NCBI GenBank assembly: GCA_964034945.1
Contig: OZ035961.1
Coordinates: 59,508,084-59,572,083 of the forward strand
Length of the DNA stretch: 64,000 bases
Direction of reading: 5' to 3'
From: Chrysopilus asiliformis
Lineage: Eukaryota; Arthropoda; Insecta; Diptera; Rhagionidae
Under the pieces are notes generated by a model. It made no database searches. It saw only the letters and a list, made by a program, of their open reading frames with translations, and was not told where the DNA came from. This document shows, piece after piece, positions 42,687 to 54,730 of the stretch. Made by a program: the position numbers and the translations under genes. Positions within the stretch are counted from its first letter, which is position 1, and each line of letters starts with the position of its first letter.

Positions 42687-43350
42687 GCGCGGATAGCGGG
42701 CGCACGGATTAAGCTAGAGACTTGAAATTTTACGCAGATTCGTTTTTCGTAAAATGCAAGGCTAAGTTCGTTAATGGTCAAAAATGGACCATTAGGGGGG
42801 GTACCACCATACCAGAGAACAAATAATCTAGAGAATAAACTCTTAGAACAAATTTTTAGAGAAAATTTTTCCACTGTAAGATGAAGCAAGAGGATCCGAT
42901 GTAACACGGAAAAAATTATCCATTCGATTCCTCCATCTCATTGAATAGATCCGACGAGAAATGTTCTCTCTGCTTCGTGCTCCCTAGTCTAAAAGTAATT
43001 AACTTTTAGGCCGTAGCTAGTGAATGATAGGGACATTTTTCCCCCCTTCGAAGGGGAAATTTGTCAAAAATTTGTTCGGCAGAGTTTTTTCTATATATTC
43101 CTTATTCTATGCCCATACGAACGAAAACATTTTTTGCGAATATCTCAAAAACGGTGCATCTTATCAAAAAAGTGCAAGAACAAAAGTTATTTAGGATATG
43201 ATTCTACATAAAACCCCCATACATCAAAATCCGATTGGAATAAATTTTAAAAATTTTTATTGGAAAGTTTGACTTCATACGAAGACTTGATACGAATATC
43301 ACCATACGGGTTTTCAATAATTGCCAGATAGGCAATTATAGCTTTTGTTA
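42488..43350 (+). mobile_element. DINE-like mini-Helitron with internal insertion
   Basis: TATACCCG at 42,488, GTCT microsatellite 42,620-42,680, and 3' hairpin ATTGCCAGATAGGCAAT then GCTTTTGTTA at 43,350. A foreign segment of about 300 bp (about 42,813-43,112, starting CAGAGAACAAAT) interrupts the CCCCATACGAACG stretch; I could not assign it. Confidence 0.8.
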
Positions 43351-43631
43351 CCCTATATGGTCAATTTTATTAACAGTAAGTTCTGATGGTATGTTAGTCT
43401 TTTTACCGAATACTAGCTCAAATGGTGTAAACCCATGTGTGGAGTTAGGGGTTGTGTGGAGTTAGTCGGCTTTATTCTCATCAACGAAAAATCGCAAATA
43501 TTCATTGAGACACTTATGATTTCTTTCAGTGCTTCAATTGTTTCGGGGTGAGCTGCCGTTGCGTAAAGATGATCGATATGTAGCATTTTACATATTTCAT
43601 AAAAAATTTGATTTTTATATTCGGTTCCTAA

Positions 43632-44118
43632 AGCAGGGTTTATACACAGCAAGTAACTCGCGGCAAGTAAAGAGAGGCAAGTAGTTTGCTTAGTTTACAC
43701 GTTTCAAGTAAATCATTTCAAGTAGAATGACAGCCGAAGGAAAACATAACCTAAAATTTTCTGAAAAAAAATATCACGACTTTTTTTTGTGGAAAAACTT
43801 GCGAATTTCGACCTAAAACTGTTTGTTGCCGACGAGTTTGTTATACCCATGTCGTTTTTTCCTTAAAATGTTACGACGTTTTCTGACAAAGCAGCAAATA
43901 TAAAATGAACCGAAACTCACACACATAAAACCACCTCTTGTGTACACGGTTCCATGTTCTTGTATTGGTTTTTACTTGCCACAAAAATAGAATGGCTTTC
44001 TATTATTTTCGAGAGAGCGGCAAGTATTCTCACACATATGCGAGCGTCGCACACTAGGTCAAATCGCATGTATTTACGTCTACTTGCCGCAAGTTACTTG
44101 TCTCGTCTAAACCGAGCT
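43632..44118. mobile_element. 487 bp PIF/Harbinger-type TIR element
   Basis: Ends AGCAGGGTTTATAC and (complement) AGCTCGGTTTAGAC, followed on both sides by CAAGTAACT(C/T)GCGGCAAGTA. The target duplication is TAA (43,629-43,631 and 44,119-44,121), the TWA type of PIF/Harbinger. Non-coding. Confidence 0.8.
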
Positions 44119-44294
44119 TAAATATGTTTTTATTTTATTCATTAGGCCATATCCTATAATATAATACGAGGAATGTTTGTCTGTCTGCACAAACGATCTC
44201 GAAAACCCGCCTAACGATTTTCACGAAACTTGGGGGTCCGGGATTTTCGGGGACAAGAAATCGATCTAGATAGGTCTCACCCCTGAGAAAATTC

Positions 44295-44775
44295 CCCTTC
44301 GATACCCCTCGCCTGTTATCTTCGAATTGGGTGGTCCGATTTTAATGAAACTTTACAGTATTGCTGAGGGGGCTGAGGGCTTTCGATTTTATCACTACAA
44401 ACCTGACTTTTCCCACCCCTCGATACCCCTCGCCTGGTATCTTCGAATTGGGTGGTCCGATCTTAATGAAAGTTTACAGTATCAGTAAGGGGGCTAAGGG
44501 CTTTCGATTTTTCCACTACAAACCTGACTTTTCCCTCCCCTCGATACCCCTCGCCTGGTGTCTTCGAATTGGGTGGTCCGATCTTAATGAAACTTTACAG
44601 TATTACTAAGGGGGCTAGGGGCTTTCGATTTTTTCACTACAAACCTGACTTTTCCCTCCCCTCGATACCCCTCGCCTGGTATCTTGGAATTGGGTGGTCC
44701 GATCTTAATGAAACTTTACAGTATTACTAAGGGGGCTAGGGGCTTTCGATTTTCCCACTACAAACCTGACTTTTC
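44295..44775 (+). repeat. 116 bp tandem repeat
   Basis: About four units, each with GAATTGGGTGGTCCGAT and ACTACAAACCTGACTTTTCC. The same unit appears at 46,470-46,592 and 48,782-49,020. Confidence 0.85.
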
Positions 44776-45299
44776 CACTACAAACCTGATGTTTTTATAT
44801 AAAAAAATCAACATTATACCCAATTATATTCGTCATATGAAGTTTAATTATGTAAGAAAAGTATCGTCTCACCGTGTGTGTTTTTCTAACATATTGCGTG
44901 TTTTTGAAGTGAAAACTTCTTTAGCGGCGTTGTGAGTGATTTCAAACTCGATGAAACGACAGTAAAAAGAGATAGGATATTTTAGCCTACGAGAAAATGA
45001 GATAGAATACAGATGGGTGCCAGTCAATTTATCGTAAACAAGATTGATGGGAAGGGGGAAGGGGAAGAGGTAGGGGTACGGGAAGGGAAAGGGGAGAAGG
45101 GAGAAGTGTTAGGAGGGAGGAAGTGGAGAGAGGAGGCGATAAATTATGTTTCGTCATAAATTGCAATATATACATATCTACTCGTATATAAATAAAAATG
45201 GATGTTTTATTGTTTGTCTGTCTGCCTGAGATTACAAAACTCAAAAACTACTGGACCGATTTTTATGCGGTTTTTTGCAAAATAATCTGTGTTGCCAGG

Positions 45300-46060
45300 A
45301 GCAGGTTTTTAGCTATGTAGATTTTCAAAATTCGAAACGGAAGGTCCTGTAAGGAGAATGAAAATATCCTTTTTCCCATTTTCCCCGGAAAAATTTGCAT
45401 TTTAGGGTTTTTGGGGTCACTGATCACGAATCCGGTATTAGATTTTCAAAATTCGAAACGGAAGGTCCTGTAAGGATAATGAAAATATCCTTTTTCCCAT
45501 TTTCCCCGGAAAAATTTGCATTTTAGGGTTTTTGGGGTCACTGATCACGAATCCGGTATTAGATTTTCAAAATTCGAAACGGAAGGTCCTGTAAGGATAA
45601 TGAAAATATCCTTTTTATCATTTTGCCCCGGAAAAATTTGCATTTTAGGGTTTTTGGGGTCGCTGATCACGAATCCGGTATTAGATTTTCAAAATTCGAA
45701 ACGGAAGGTCCTGTAAGGATAATGAAAATATCCTTTTTCCCATTTTTCCCCGGAAAAATTTGCACTATAGGGTTTTTGGGATCACTGATCACGAATCCGA
45801 TATTAGATTTTCAAAATTCGAAACGGAAGGTCCTGTAAGGATAATGGAAATATCCTTTTTATCATTTTGCCCCGGAAAAATTTGCATTTTAGGGTTTTTG
45901 GGGTCGCTGATCACGAATCCGGTATTAGATTTTCAAAATTTGAAACGAAAGGTCCTGTAAGGATAAATATCCTTTTTCCCATTTTTCCCCGGAAAAATTT
46001 GCATTTTAGGGTTTTTGGGGTCGCTGATCACGAATCCGGTATTAGATTTTCAATAAAAAT
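45300..46060 (+). repeat. 122 bp tandem repeat
   Basis: Six to seven units, each with GGAAGGTCCTGTAAGGAT, CCCCGGAAAAATTTGCAT and TCGCTGATCACGAATCC. Same family at 62,640-63,990; related inverted units at 58,640-59,515. Confidence 0.9.
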
Positions 46061-46592
46061 ATAATATGACTTTTGAACTTGGTACCAATATTATAATAAA
46101 TAAACGCTATAACTATCCCACACCTGATACCGCATTCGTCTCATACTCTCGCTGTTTAGTTTTGCTAAGGTTTCACTTCTACCGCGTGTGCACTGCACAC
46201 ACATGTTTTTTTTCTAACAGAGGTGGGACCTATCTAGATCGATAGGTCTCACCTCCAACATTTCAGCAAAAGGACGACTTCGAGGTGGCCGAGCATGGCT
46301 CGGTTTTCCTGGTACTCCTATAATATAATACGAGGAATGTCTGCACAAACGATCTCGAAATCCCGCCTAACGATTTTCACGAAACTTGGAGGTTAGGGAT
46401 TTTCGGGGACAATAAATCGATCTAGATAGGTCTCACCCCTGAGAAAATTCCCCTTCGATACCCCTCGCCTGTTATCTTCGAATTGGGTGGTCCGATTTTA
46501 ATGAAACTTTACAGTATTACTGAGGGGGCTGAGGGCTTTCGATTTTCCACTACAAACCTGACTTTTCCCTCCCCTCGATACCCCTCGCCTAG

Positions 46593-47333
46593 CAGGGGCG
46601 TCGCGTGAGTTTTGAAGCTAGGGATGCAAATTTTAATTTTTTGGAATTTAATTGCCAACTTAAGGTTTTTATGTTATTAATAAAGGTATTTTTTGGGTTG
46701 TGCAAAAATACATCTCTCGTTAGCTACTTAAATGAATGACAATAAAATAATAAAAAGTTCAAAACACTAAAATAACTTGTACTTTATGATTATGAAAATG
46801 ATTATGAAAAATGCATCCGATCTTTGATCCCCAGACTACGAAATTATAATGTGTTTGTTTTTAATTCGAGACACTTATATATCCGAATCGAGAGAAAAAG
46901 TAAATTGATGATCTTTTTGTATAAAAAATACAGTTATAAAATAAAATATTTACGATTGTCCGCATAAACCCGGATACACCAAGATCGTTCTTAACTCAGA
47001 ATTGCTAATTAAACAGCTTTATGAAAATTATTTAAATAGCTGTAACTTACAGATTGCCAAACGTTGTAATCCTTCGAAAAAAGTAAACAAGGCCAACAAA
47101 ATAACTTTTGCTTATTTGCACAACCGCAAAGGCAATTAAAATCTTCGTAAACTTTGACCGAAAATCGTCTCGTACAACTTTTATTTACTGTTGTTATACC
47201 CGTATGGTGAAACCAAAGGGTACATTAAATTTGCCTTACCGTTTGTACCGCCAAGATCCCGTCATCACACACAAAAATGAATTACACCAGTGTGTTTAGA
47301 ATGATAAAAAAAATTGAATTTTGCATGTCCGTC

Positions 47334-47385
<52 letters not shown>

Positions 47386-48773
47386 CGTCTGTCTGTCTGT
47401 CTGTCCGTCCGTCTGTCCGTCCGTCTGTCTGTGGCGCGGATTGCGGGCGCACGAATTGAGCTAGAGACTTGAAATTTTGTGCAGATCAGTTTTTCATAAA
47501 ATGCGAGGCTAAGTTCGTTAATGGGCAAAAATGGATCATTAGGGGGGGTACCCCCCATACGAACGAAAACGGTTTTTGTGAATATCTCAAAAACGGTGCA
47601 TCTTATCAAAAAAGTCCGAGAACAAATGTTATTTAGGATATGATTCTACATAAAACTCCCATACATCAAAATCCGATTGGAATAAATTTAAAAAAATCTC
47701 ATCGAAAAGTTTGACTTCAAAGTCAAAAGTTTGACTTCAATGTCACCAAACGGGTTTTCAGTAATTTTCAGATTGGCAATTATAGCTTTTGTTATGTTTA
47801 TATTTAACTTTGATTTTGGTCTCTCGCGATCAAGAATATTTTGTTTTTCTGAAAAAGATCGCGAACTAAATGATTGTTTTAATACGCTATCGATTACACG
47901 ACAATCTGCTATTTTTACCAAACTATTGAAATCACAAAAATCACACAATAAAAAGACACGCTAATAAATAAACAATTTAACTAATAAATAAACAACTACG
48001 CATGCAGAAACGCTACTACCAATTTGCCTTAATGCATTTTTTTTACATATTTTCACTCGGAAGCAACGATTCGAATTGCTTATTTCACATCTTCCTGTTG
48101 CATATGACATTACGAGGCAAAAGAGAAATGATCGCCCGAAAGAAATTTTTATTTTTGGAATGGTTTTTTTAAACGCGAAAACCGCCTATTTTTTGTTGAA
48201 AAAGGTATGAATATTAGATATAGAATTACTCAAAAGAAAATCATCTAAATGTCCTCCAAAAAAAACTTTTTAAATACGGGTCTTAGTTTTTTAGTTATTT
48301 AAATAAAAGCGCAAATTATTTGACTTCTGCTGAGGTGGAAGCAATTTTTATTTTGCATCCACATTTTCTCTTTTCTCCAGTCGTTAACATAGGTTTTCAT
48401 CTCTTAAAGTTTAGTTTCATCCTCTTCGTACAAAACTCATAGATGCAACAATAATTTCTGCTTCCACACAGTTTCAAAGGCAAGTTAAGAAATTCTCTCT
48501 TTTTTTAAAGGCATTCGCGGTTGAATATATCACGACTGTATGATAAAATGCATTTTGTGCCGTACTGAAGCTAAAAACGGCACAAAACAGTAACTCTAAG
48601 TTGTATTGAAGCTACAAAGGGCACAAAACAGTAACTCTAACAATAAACTCAAACTTAATTATGATCGAATTTTGAAAAAAAAGGTTTCAACTTAAAAACT
48701 CAGTTACCAATATTTTTGTGAGATTTATAAGGGATGCAATGCATCCCTTGCATCCAATGACGCCACGCCCCTG
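46593..48773. mobile_element. 2.2 kb hAT-type element with perfect 8 bp target duplication
   Basis: Ends CAGGGGCGTCGCGT and (complement) CAGGGGCGTGGCGT. Target duplication TCGCCTAG at 46,585-46,592 and 48,774-48,781. Subterminal GGGATGCAA repeats near both ends. It carries a DINE-like element (47,195-47,796). No transposase frame is recognisable, so it is non-autonomous or internally decayed. Confidence 0.95.
47195..47796 (+). mobile_element. DINE-like mini-Helitron
   Basis: TATACCCG start, long GTCC/GTCT microsatellite (47,326-47,432), core GCGCGGATTGCGGGCGC, 3' end GGCAATTATAGCTTTTGTTATG. The left arm of the 3' hairpin is decayed. Nested in the hAT element. Confidence 0.85.
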
Positions 48774-49277
48774 TCGCCTAGTATCTTCGAATTGGGTGGT
48801 CCGATCTTAATGAAACTTTACAGTATAACTAAAGGGGCTAGGGGCTTTCGATTTTCCACTACAAACCTGACTTTTCGCTCCCCTCGATACCCCTCGCCTG
48901 GAATCTTCGAATTGGGTGGTCCGATCTTAATGAAACTTTACAGTATTACTAAGGGGGCTAAGGGCTTTCGATTTTTCCACTACAAACCTGACTTTTCCCT
49001 CCCCTCGATAACCCTCACCTGGTGTCTCAAAAGGTTTCAAAAATCGATGACAGCGATTACTCAATAACCACTCAACCGATTTCTATGAAACTTTGTTATC
49101 GCGCGTTAGTTTTAGTTCTAGCTTTCTAGGTCGGGAATTTAAAAACTCTGGAAAAGCTCTGTAAAGATAATGTGAATTTAGTTTTTCCCCAAAAATCAGC
49201 AAAAGTAGGATTTTGAGCTCGCCGAGCATGGCTCGGTCTTCCTGGTACTATTAAAATAAATCCGTGAACTACTGTTA

Positions 49278-49984
49278 ATACCCGTATGGTGAAACCAAAG
49301 GGTATATTAGATTTGCCTTACCGTTTGTAACGCCAAGATCCCGTCATCACACAAAAAAATGAATTACACCAGTGTGTTTAGAATGATAAAAAAAAAAACA
49401 AAGCAGTCATTGGGACTGCCGACAGAAGTGATAACCTTAAACTATGAAATAACAAAATATTTTTGGATTTTGAAATTATTTGTAGTATCAAAAATTAATA
49501 TTTCATAATTTGTAAATTAAAATCATTAACATTAGTCTGGTTTTCACATCTATCGCCACTCCGAGCAACAATTACATATATACATTAGCTGTTTTTTTAA
49601 TGATCCATATGGATCTGTTATCCAGATCATTAAAAAAAGCAGCTGTTATCAACCAGTTCAAGCTGTGAGAAATCTTTTTTAGAGAAGAAGCTTTATTAAA
49701 AAACTGCAGTTGAAACGCACAATTGGTAAATCCAACAGACTTTTTTAATATCTCGAGTTTTTTTTTGAGCGCAGTTTTTCTTTCGTGCAGTTGTGGAAGT
49801 AAACTTTTTCTATTGTAAAGTTTTTCTAAAATGAAAATTCAAGACCTCGGTGCAAAAAGCGGTCATGTCCACTTTTTTGCGAAAATGAGTTATTGATGCC
49901 AAATGTAAGAATAAACGAATGAAATGTGCGCATACTTTTTAGAGGCCTGTGTAAAAAGTTATTAAAGAAAAGATGCATTGTTTC
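49278..49984 (+). other. Truncated DINE-like element and unassigned sequence
   Basis: 49,278-49,388 is the 5' part of a DINE-like copy. After an A-run comes a fragment of the GCAGTCATTGGGACTGCC spacer. 49,588-49,643 is a hairpin of TTTTTTTAATGATC and its complement. No gene. Confidence 0.55.
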
Positions 49985-51965
49985 CAGGGCCGTACCGACT
50001 GGGGGGGGATGGGGGGGGAGGCTCCCCCCCAATAAGTCTTCAGTTGGGAATTTGACCTTTAGAAGTTGGGAAATCTCACTTCTTAACACTAGATTGCCCA
50101 AGGAAGTCAAGCAGTCAAGATGACTTGCTTGAACAATCTAGTGTTAAAGATGTGAGATTTCCCAAGTTGGGAAATCTCTTTAGTTGATTTTCCAAAATCC
50201 CAACTTGTCTTTTTCTACCTCACATTTTCTATTAGTGAACATACGCCTGTTTTATGACTTGTTTCTTTTTTACACATACCATTCTGCTTTGGCAACAGCG
50301 TCACAGCGAGTTGGGAGAGAATGAATAAAAGGCTTTGAAAGAGTAGACACTCTACCGTGGGAGGAGTATAATGTTCTCATCAGTTTATGGCACAGAACTA
50401 TATAACATAGAACAACTGTCACCATACAAAGCTCTGCTGAAAAATTGTCCCTCTTTATCATAGTTAAACGCATCCACTGAACTGTATAATCTCGCGAAAT
50501 TCAAATTTCGTCTGCCGCGAAAATCAAATTTCACAAGTTTGAGACTAACTTTAGGCGCCAACACCATTCCTAAAGTCTATTTTCCTTTGATAGCTCACGG
50601 TTTAAACCAGATGACTATATTTATTTTCATACGGTTATCTCGCTCTTACTTAACTCGTTTTGATCCATTGAACTGTATTGAAATGGGACCATTTGAGACA
50701 GCAAATCGAGCGATCTAGTATATTCGTGCTGAAACGGTGAGTTTTGAAAATATCGGCCCGATTCCAGAATCCGTCGTAGCTTTATTACGAAGAACTAACT
50801 ACGTTACGAATACGAAGAAATCAGTATTCCACGATCCGAACGGAATTGAACTTAGTGGTGCCTGATTAAAATCTAATTTCGAAAAATAAATGTCTTTGTA
50901 AAAAGGTCCCTATGCAAAACTCATAAGGAATAGATTTCTGACATGCAATAGTTTCGTGAAAAATGTAACTTTCTTGACTTAAAACGAAAGTTGTTATCAA
51001 TAATGGATTCTGCAGCGTTTGCAACTTTGTGTCTGGAAGAAGATTTATCGAAGTGAAGGACTTTAATAGTGGAATGAAAACGACAACAAATAACGGATAC
51101 TTAGGAATACTCACATTGCTCTTTTTTCTAAAATATTTCCTCTTAATGTGTTAAAAGTTACACTAATACTAAATAAACAAATAAAAATGTTAAAATTGCT
51201 GTTTGTTGTACAATTCAGGCCATATATTGAGCTAAAATCATAAGAAAATGAAGTTACGAAGCAAAAATTTTTCGTAGGTTTAGGTGTCAAAAGATCAATT
51301 GCGTCGGATTCTATGATACCAGATATTCCGATTCGTAATGTTTTCGAAATTAATTTAATTCCTTCGGATCGTGGAATACCATCTTCACGAATTCTCCGAA
51401 AATCGTAGCTACGACGGATCCTGGAATAGGGCCGTATATGTGTAATTGTTTTACCATCGGTGTTCGGATTTTTTAAACAAATGAATAGCTACGAATGAGC
51501 GCAAATTCAGCCAGCTAAAACTGGTGAAAAACGTTCTAAGGGTGACTATGGGAGACGAAAGACTGAGTTCTTTAATGATACTACACAGCGAAAAAGACCT
51601 AACTGATACAATTGACCTTACGAAATTTGTTTCGGCATGGGCAAAGTTAAAGGAAAGACGAATCCATGTACTATAAATTAGATATGTACAGACTCTAGTT
51701 GAAGTCATCTTCAACGGTTATCTTTTCTCTCAAGGGTCGCATAAGATTATTAGTGTTTACCCTTTATTTAATTGTATGTGAAAAATAAAAAAAAATTACA
51801 ATATGTTAACATAACCATTATTCTTTATTATAATTTCTGGTCAGAGATTCTGGGCAAGGAAAAGGAATTTTTATTAGGTACATCCTAGTTAGGAAAAATC
51901 AGATGTTCGAGTTGGGAAAATTGAGATGTCTCCCCCCCCAATCCAGAGCCTTCGATACGGCCCTG
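49985..51965. mobile_element. 2.0 kb hAT-type element with nested TIR element
   Basis: Ends CAGGGCCGTACCGA and TCGATACGGCCCTG, with an 8 bp target duplication ATTGTTTC (49,977-49,984 and 51,966-51,973). Both ends have runs of G or C. Near the left end lies a hairpin of about 30 bp arms (about 50,068-50,165, CTTAACACTAGATTG). No transposase seen. Confidence 0.93.
50754..51434. mobile_element. 681 bp TIR element nested in the hAT element
   Basis: Ends CGGCCCGATTCCAG and (complement) CGGCCCTATTCCAG, continuing ATCCGTCGTAGCT on both. 3 bp duplication TAT on either side. Non-coding; superfamily undetermined. Confidence 0.8.
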
Positions 51966-51973
51966 ATTGTTTC

Positions 51974-53261
51974 ATATAATTTGACGCGGAATTTTTTTCC
52001 AAAAAAAATTTTTTTTTAATCTGGGAGTTTTGTTTTGTTAAATTGAATATATTTTTATTTTTTTATTTGTTTTTTACTAAATAAAGGCTAGTTAACAAGT
52101 CTGGACTGTATTTTGTAGTCATAAATAAATTTTAAAAACCGCTTTTTTACTCTTGGGTGCAAGAAACAGCTATGTCCAAAACTTTAAAATATCCAAAACT
52201 CTTTTAAAAAAAAAATAAATATCTCAAATTAAAATTATGTACATGCTTGAAGAATACATGCTTGATTTAAACTGTAAATTGTTAACTTTGTCCCAGAGCA
52301 AAAATTTCACGCTAATATGTTTTTTGTCTCTCCTGAAAAATTTGAAAAAGTGGAGATGACCGCTTTTTGCACCGAGATCTTCATTATCATTATCGAAAAA
52401 ACCATAACAGAAAGCTTTGGAAGTTGAGGTGCTTTTTTTTGGAAGTTGAAGTTGAAGCTTAAAGCTTTGGAAGTTGAAAGGTTTTCCAATTTGGAAAGCG
52501 TCACGTTTTGTGGAAAGCAAATGCTGACGCCAAACCATAAGTTTTTACCCATCCAAAAATCGACCAACGCGCCTAAAGAAGTTATCACTTCAAAAAAAGT
52601 TGAATTTAGCATGTCCGTCCGTCCATCCGTCTGTGGCGCGGATTGTACGCGCACGGATTGAGCTATAGACTTGAAATTTTGAGCAGATCTGTTTTTCGTA
52701 AAATGCGAGGCCAAGTTCGTCCATGAGCAAAACGAAATACGAACGAAAACGTTTTGACGTGGATAAGTCTTGGATTTTGGTTATGGGGGTACAAATTAGA
52801 AAATCGGCTTGCTGCCATGATAACAAACTTGCAATCGATGATACTCGATAATTTGTGGGGACATCCGAACAGAAACTGTGTTATCAGATCCGGCCTACAT
52901 TAAAGCATTGTTTAGGGTATTTTGTTATGTTAAACTATGTTCAATTATTTTTTTAAAGATCAAAATCAAAATTTTTACTGCCGCTGCTATGCTGTGTTTA
53001 CTGCTTGTAGTACAGATTTCACATTTATACTCTTTTTATGCTCCTCCTTTGTGTGTATTGAATCTGATGTATTGAATGTCATGTTATTTCGGTCTTTTCG
53101 CTCTTAAAAGTTTCGGCAAAAGCGTTTGCTGTGGTTTCCGACTCTCGTTCTTGGGAACGAAAATGATTTCTATTTAAGTTTTCGCTTCTTGTTCAAGGCG
53201 GTTTGTGGGCCTCGCATAAAAATGAATGAAAGCCTTGAGCGATGGCTGTTGGGTATGATGC
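51974..53261. other. Repeat fragments
   Basis: An inverted echo of 49,835-49,880 lies near 52,340-52,385 (CGGTGCAAAAAGCGGTCAT type). GGAAGTTGAAG short repeats are near 52,420-52,490. A cassette fragment (ACCCATCCAAAAATCG) is at 52,545-52,590, a DINE-like fragment at 52,600-52,760, and repeat D at 52,745-53,261. No gene. Confidence 0.5.
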
Positions 53262-54085
53262 ATGCACACTAGGGCGGGTCGATTTGTTCGGGGTAAAAAT
53301 TTTCACCAAAGGGTATAGTATATTCTTATTCTACACTAAATTCTAAGAAAAAATGCAAAAGAAACCATAGGTCAAAAATGAATTTTGATGTCCCCAAAAT
53401 TGGATTGAAATTTCTCTTTTTAAATTATCGGGAAATGTGTTTGTATTAGTTCGAATTTTTCGAAAACTATTTAACCAATCGACGTGCTGAGTACTACAAA
53501 TAAAAGCTAAGGACATAATCTTTAAAATGGCGTTTATAATAATTTGATCGGAATTATAGTTTTGGGGAAATGGGGGTTTGATTAGAAAAAAAAAATTTTT
53601 TTTTGTGAGTTTTACACCAACTCAAACTCGACTTGTATGGAGCTTGGAAATCACTTTTGTTTAACTTTTTTCATTCGGATGTAGTTAGGGACCTAAAAAA
53701 ATCGACCCGTATTTTTTTGTTTGGGGGAATAACGTTCGGTAAAAATTTTAAAAATTTGTAACTTTTGAACGGCTTTACCGATTGAGATGATATTAAACAT
53801 TTTGGAAAGGTAATTAAATTTCCTTTTCACAAAAAAATATTTGCTGACTCCCTCCCCCACACCGTCATATTGTAAAATTCAATTTAGTGACAAAATTTAA
53901 AATATCTCGAGAACGACATTTTTTTTTCTGTAAATACCTACCATTATACCACACAAATTCGCTAAATAAATTTTGGGGGTAAATGCGTTTTTGATTTTTA
54001 AAAAAATTTCGAAAAAATCGAATACAAGAAAAATGTGTATATTTTACTGATTTTCGATTGGTTTTTATGTTTTATGTACATAACA

Positions 54086-54405
54086 CAGGTATCCCTCGAG
54101 TTACGCGGTTAATTGATCCAGCGTAATTCGAAACCGCGTAACTGGAGACTCAGGATTAGTGCAAAACAATACATGCCTATTATCTTTTTTAAATAAATTA
54201 CATTCATCTATAATTACAATATTTTCGTTTTAAATAATTAATTAAATAATTAATTTTTAATTTTTAAACAAATTTTTCATTTTTAAATAAATTTTTAATT
54301 AATTAAATAAATTTTTAATTAATTAAATAATAAAAATTGCTTCAAAATCGTACCGCGTAACTCGAGGACTGCCACAATTTTTTCCGCGAAACTCGGGGGA
54401 TCCTG
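54086..54405. mobile_element. pogo/Tigger-like MITE in left arm
   Basis: Ends CAGGTATCCCTCGAGTTACGC and the complement of CAGGATCCCCCGAGTTTCGC. TA follows on the loop side only. Inverted partner of 54,731-55,091. Confidence 0.7.
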
Positions 54406-54459
54406 TATTACAGCGGAACTCAAACAAATTTTTTGAGTTCCGCCACACTATAACTACAG

Positions 54460-54636
54460 CTCAAGATTTGTCCAATTGGACAAAAAGGCTTAAACATACA
54501 AACAGCTTTTGAATTTATAACACAGAGAGAATATGAGGTAAAACAGCAACAACTTCAACGAAGGTTTAAAAGTGTCAAAACAATTCCAGGAACTCAAAAT
54601 TTTCACGGATTTATTCCAGGCGGAATCTTTCTCAAA
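54460..54636 (+). other. Exon-like open segment in the loop
   Basis: 177 nt, 59 codons, open throughout. It is preceded by CTATAACTACAG (acceptor-like) and followed by GTAAAATTTTTTTT (donor-like), phase 0 at both edges. The peptide has a charged Gln-rich helix (QREYEVKQQQLQRRFKS) and an IPGTQNFHGFIP segment. I do not recognise the family with certainty. A 10 bp hairpin (GGAACTCAAA) lies just upstream at 54,413-54,440. Captured exon or remnant of an element gene are both possible. Confidence 0.5.
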
Positions 54637-54730
54637 GTAAAATTTTTTTTCTAATGCTGATATATTTGAAAGTTTTTCTTTTAAATGAATTTATAATAAA
54701 TTTTAATCTCCAAAAACTTTTGCGTTAATA

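Larger units (their letters stand above)
42222..44151 (-). pseudogene. Second Ty3/gypsy integrase fragment, split by two insertions
   Basis: C-terminal piece at 42,222-42,487 (KLNIGDKVLL and GPYTVIELD). Core piece at 43,413-43,631 (GTEYKNQIFYEICK, ATAAHPET). Upstream residues LMNKIKT lie at 44,122-44,151. It is about as close to the element at 1-2,963 as two members of one family. A DINE-like element (42,488-43,350) and a TIR element (43,632-44,118) interrupt it; small frameshifts near 43,440-43,540 also break it. Confidence 0.85.
44152..46312 (+). mobile_element. Helitron with nested minisatellites
   Basis: 5' end TCCTATAATATAATACGAGG. 3' end hairpin CCGAGCATGGCTCGG, then TTTTCCTGG/T at 46,312, a CTRR/T Helitron end. 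Inside are four units of about 116 bp (44,295-44,775) and a G-rich strand (45,047-45,140). A second, nested Helitron-like 5' region (TATATAAATAAAAATGGATG near 45,187) brings in six to seven units of about 122 bp (45,300-46,050). No protein coding. Confidence 0.75.
46316..49245 (+). mobile_element. Second Helitron, head-to-tail with the first, carrying a hAT insertion
   Basis: 5' end TCCTATAATATAATACGAGG starts 3 bp after the CTGG end of the previous copy. 3' end CCGAGCATGGCTCGG then TCTTCCTGG at 49,245. The hAT element 46,593-48,773 splits it; without that it would be about 0.74 kb. Confidence 0.8.

Noticed and set aside
49835..52390. Outer transposon with CGGTGCAAAAAGCGGTCAT-type inverted ends
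   Set aside because: The two sequences are inverted copies of about 35 bp, but no target duplication or continuous termini were found around them.
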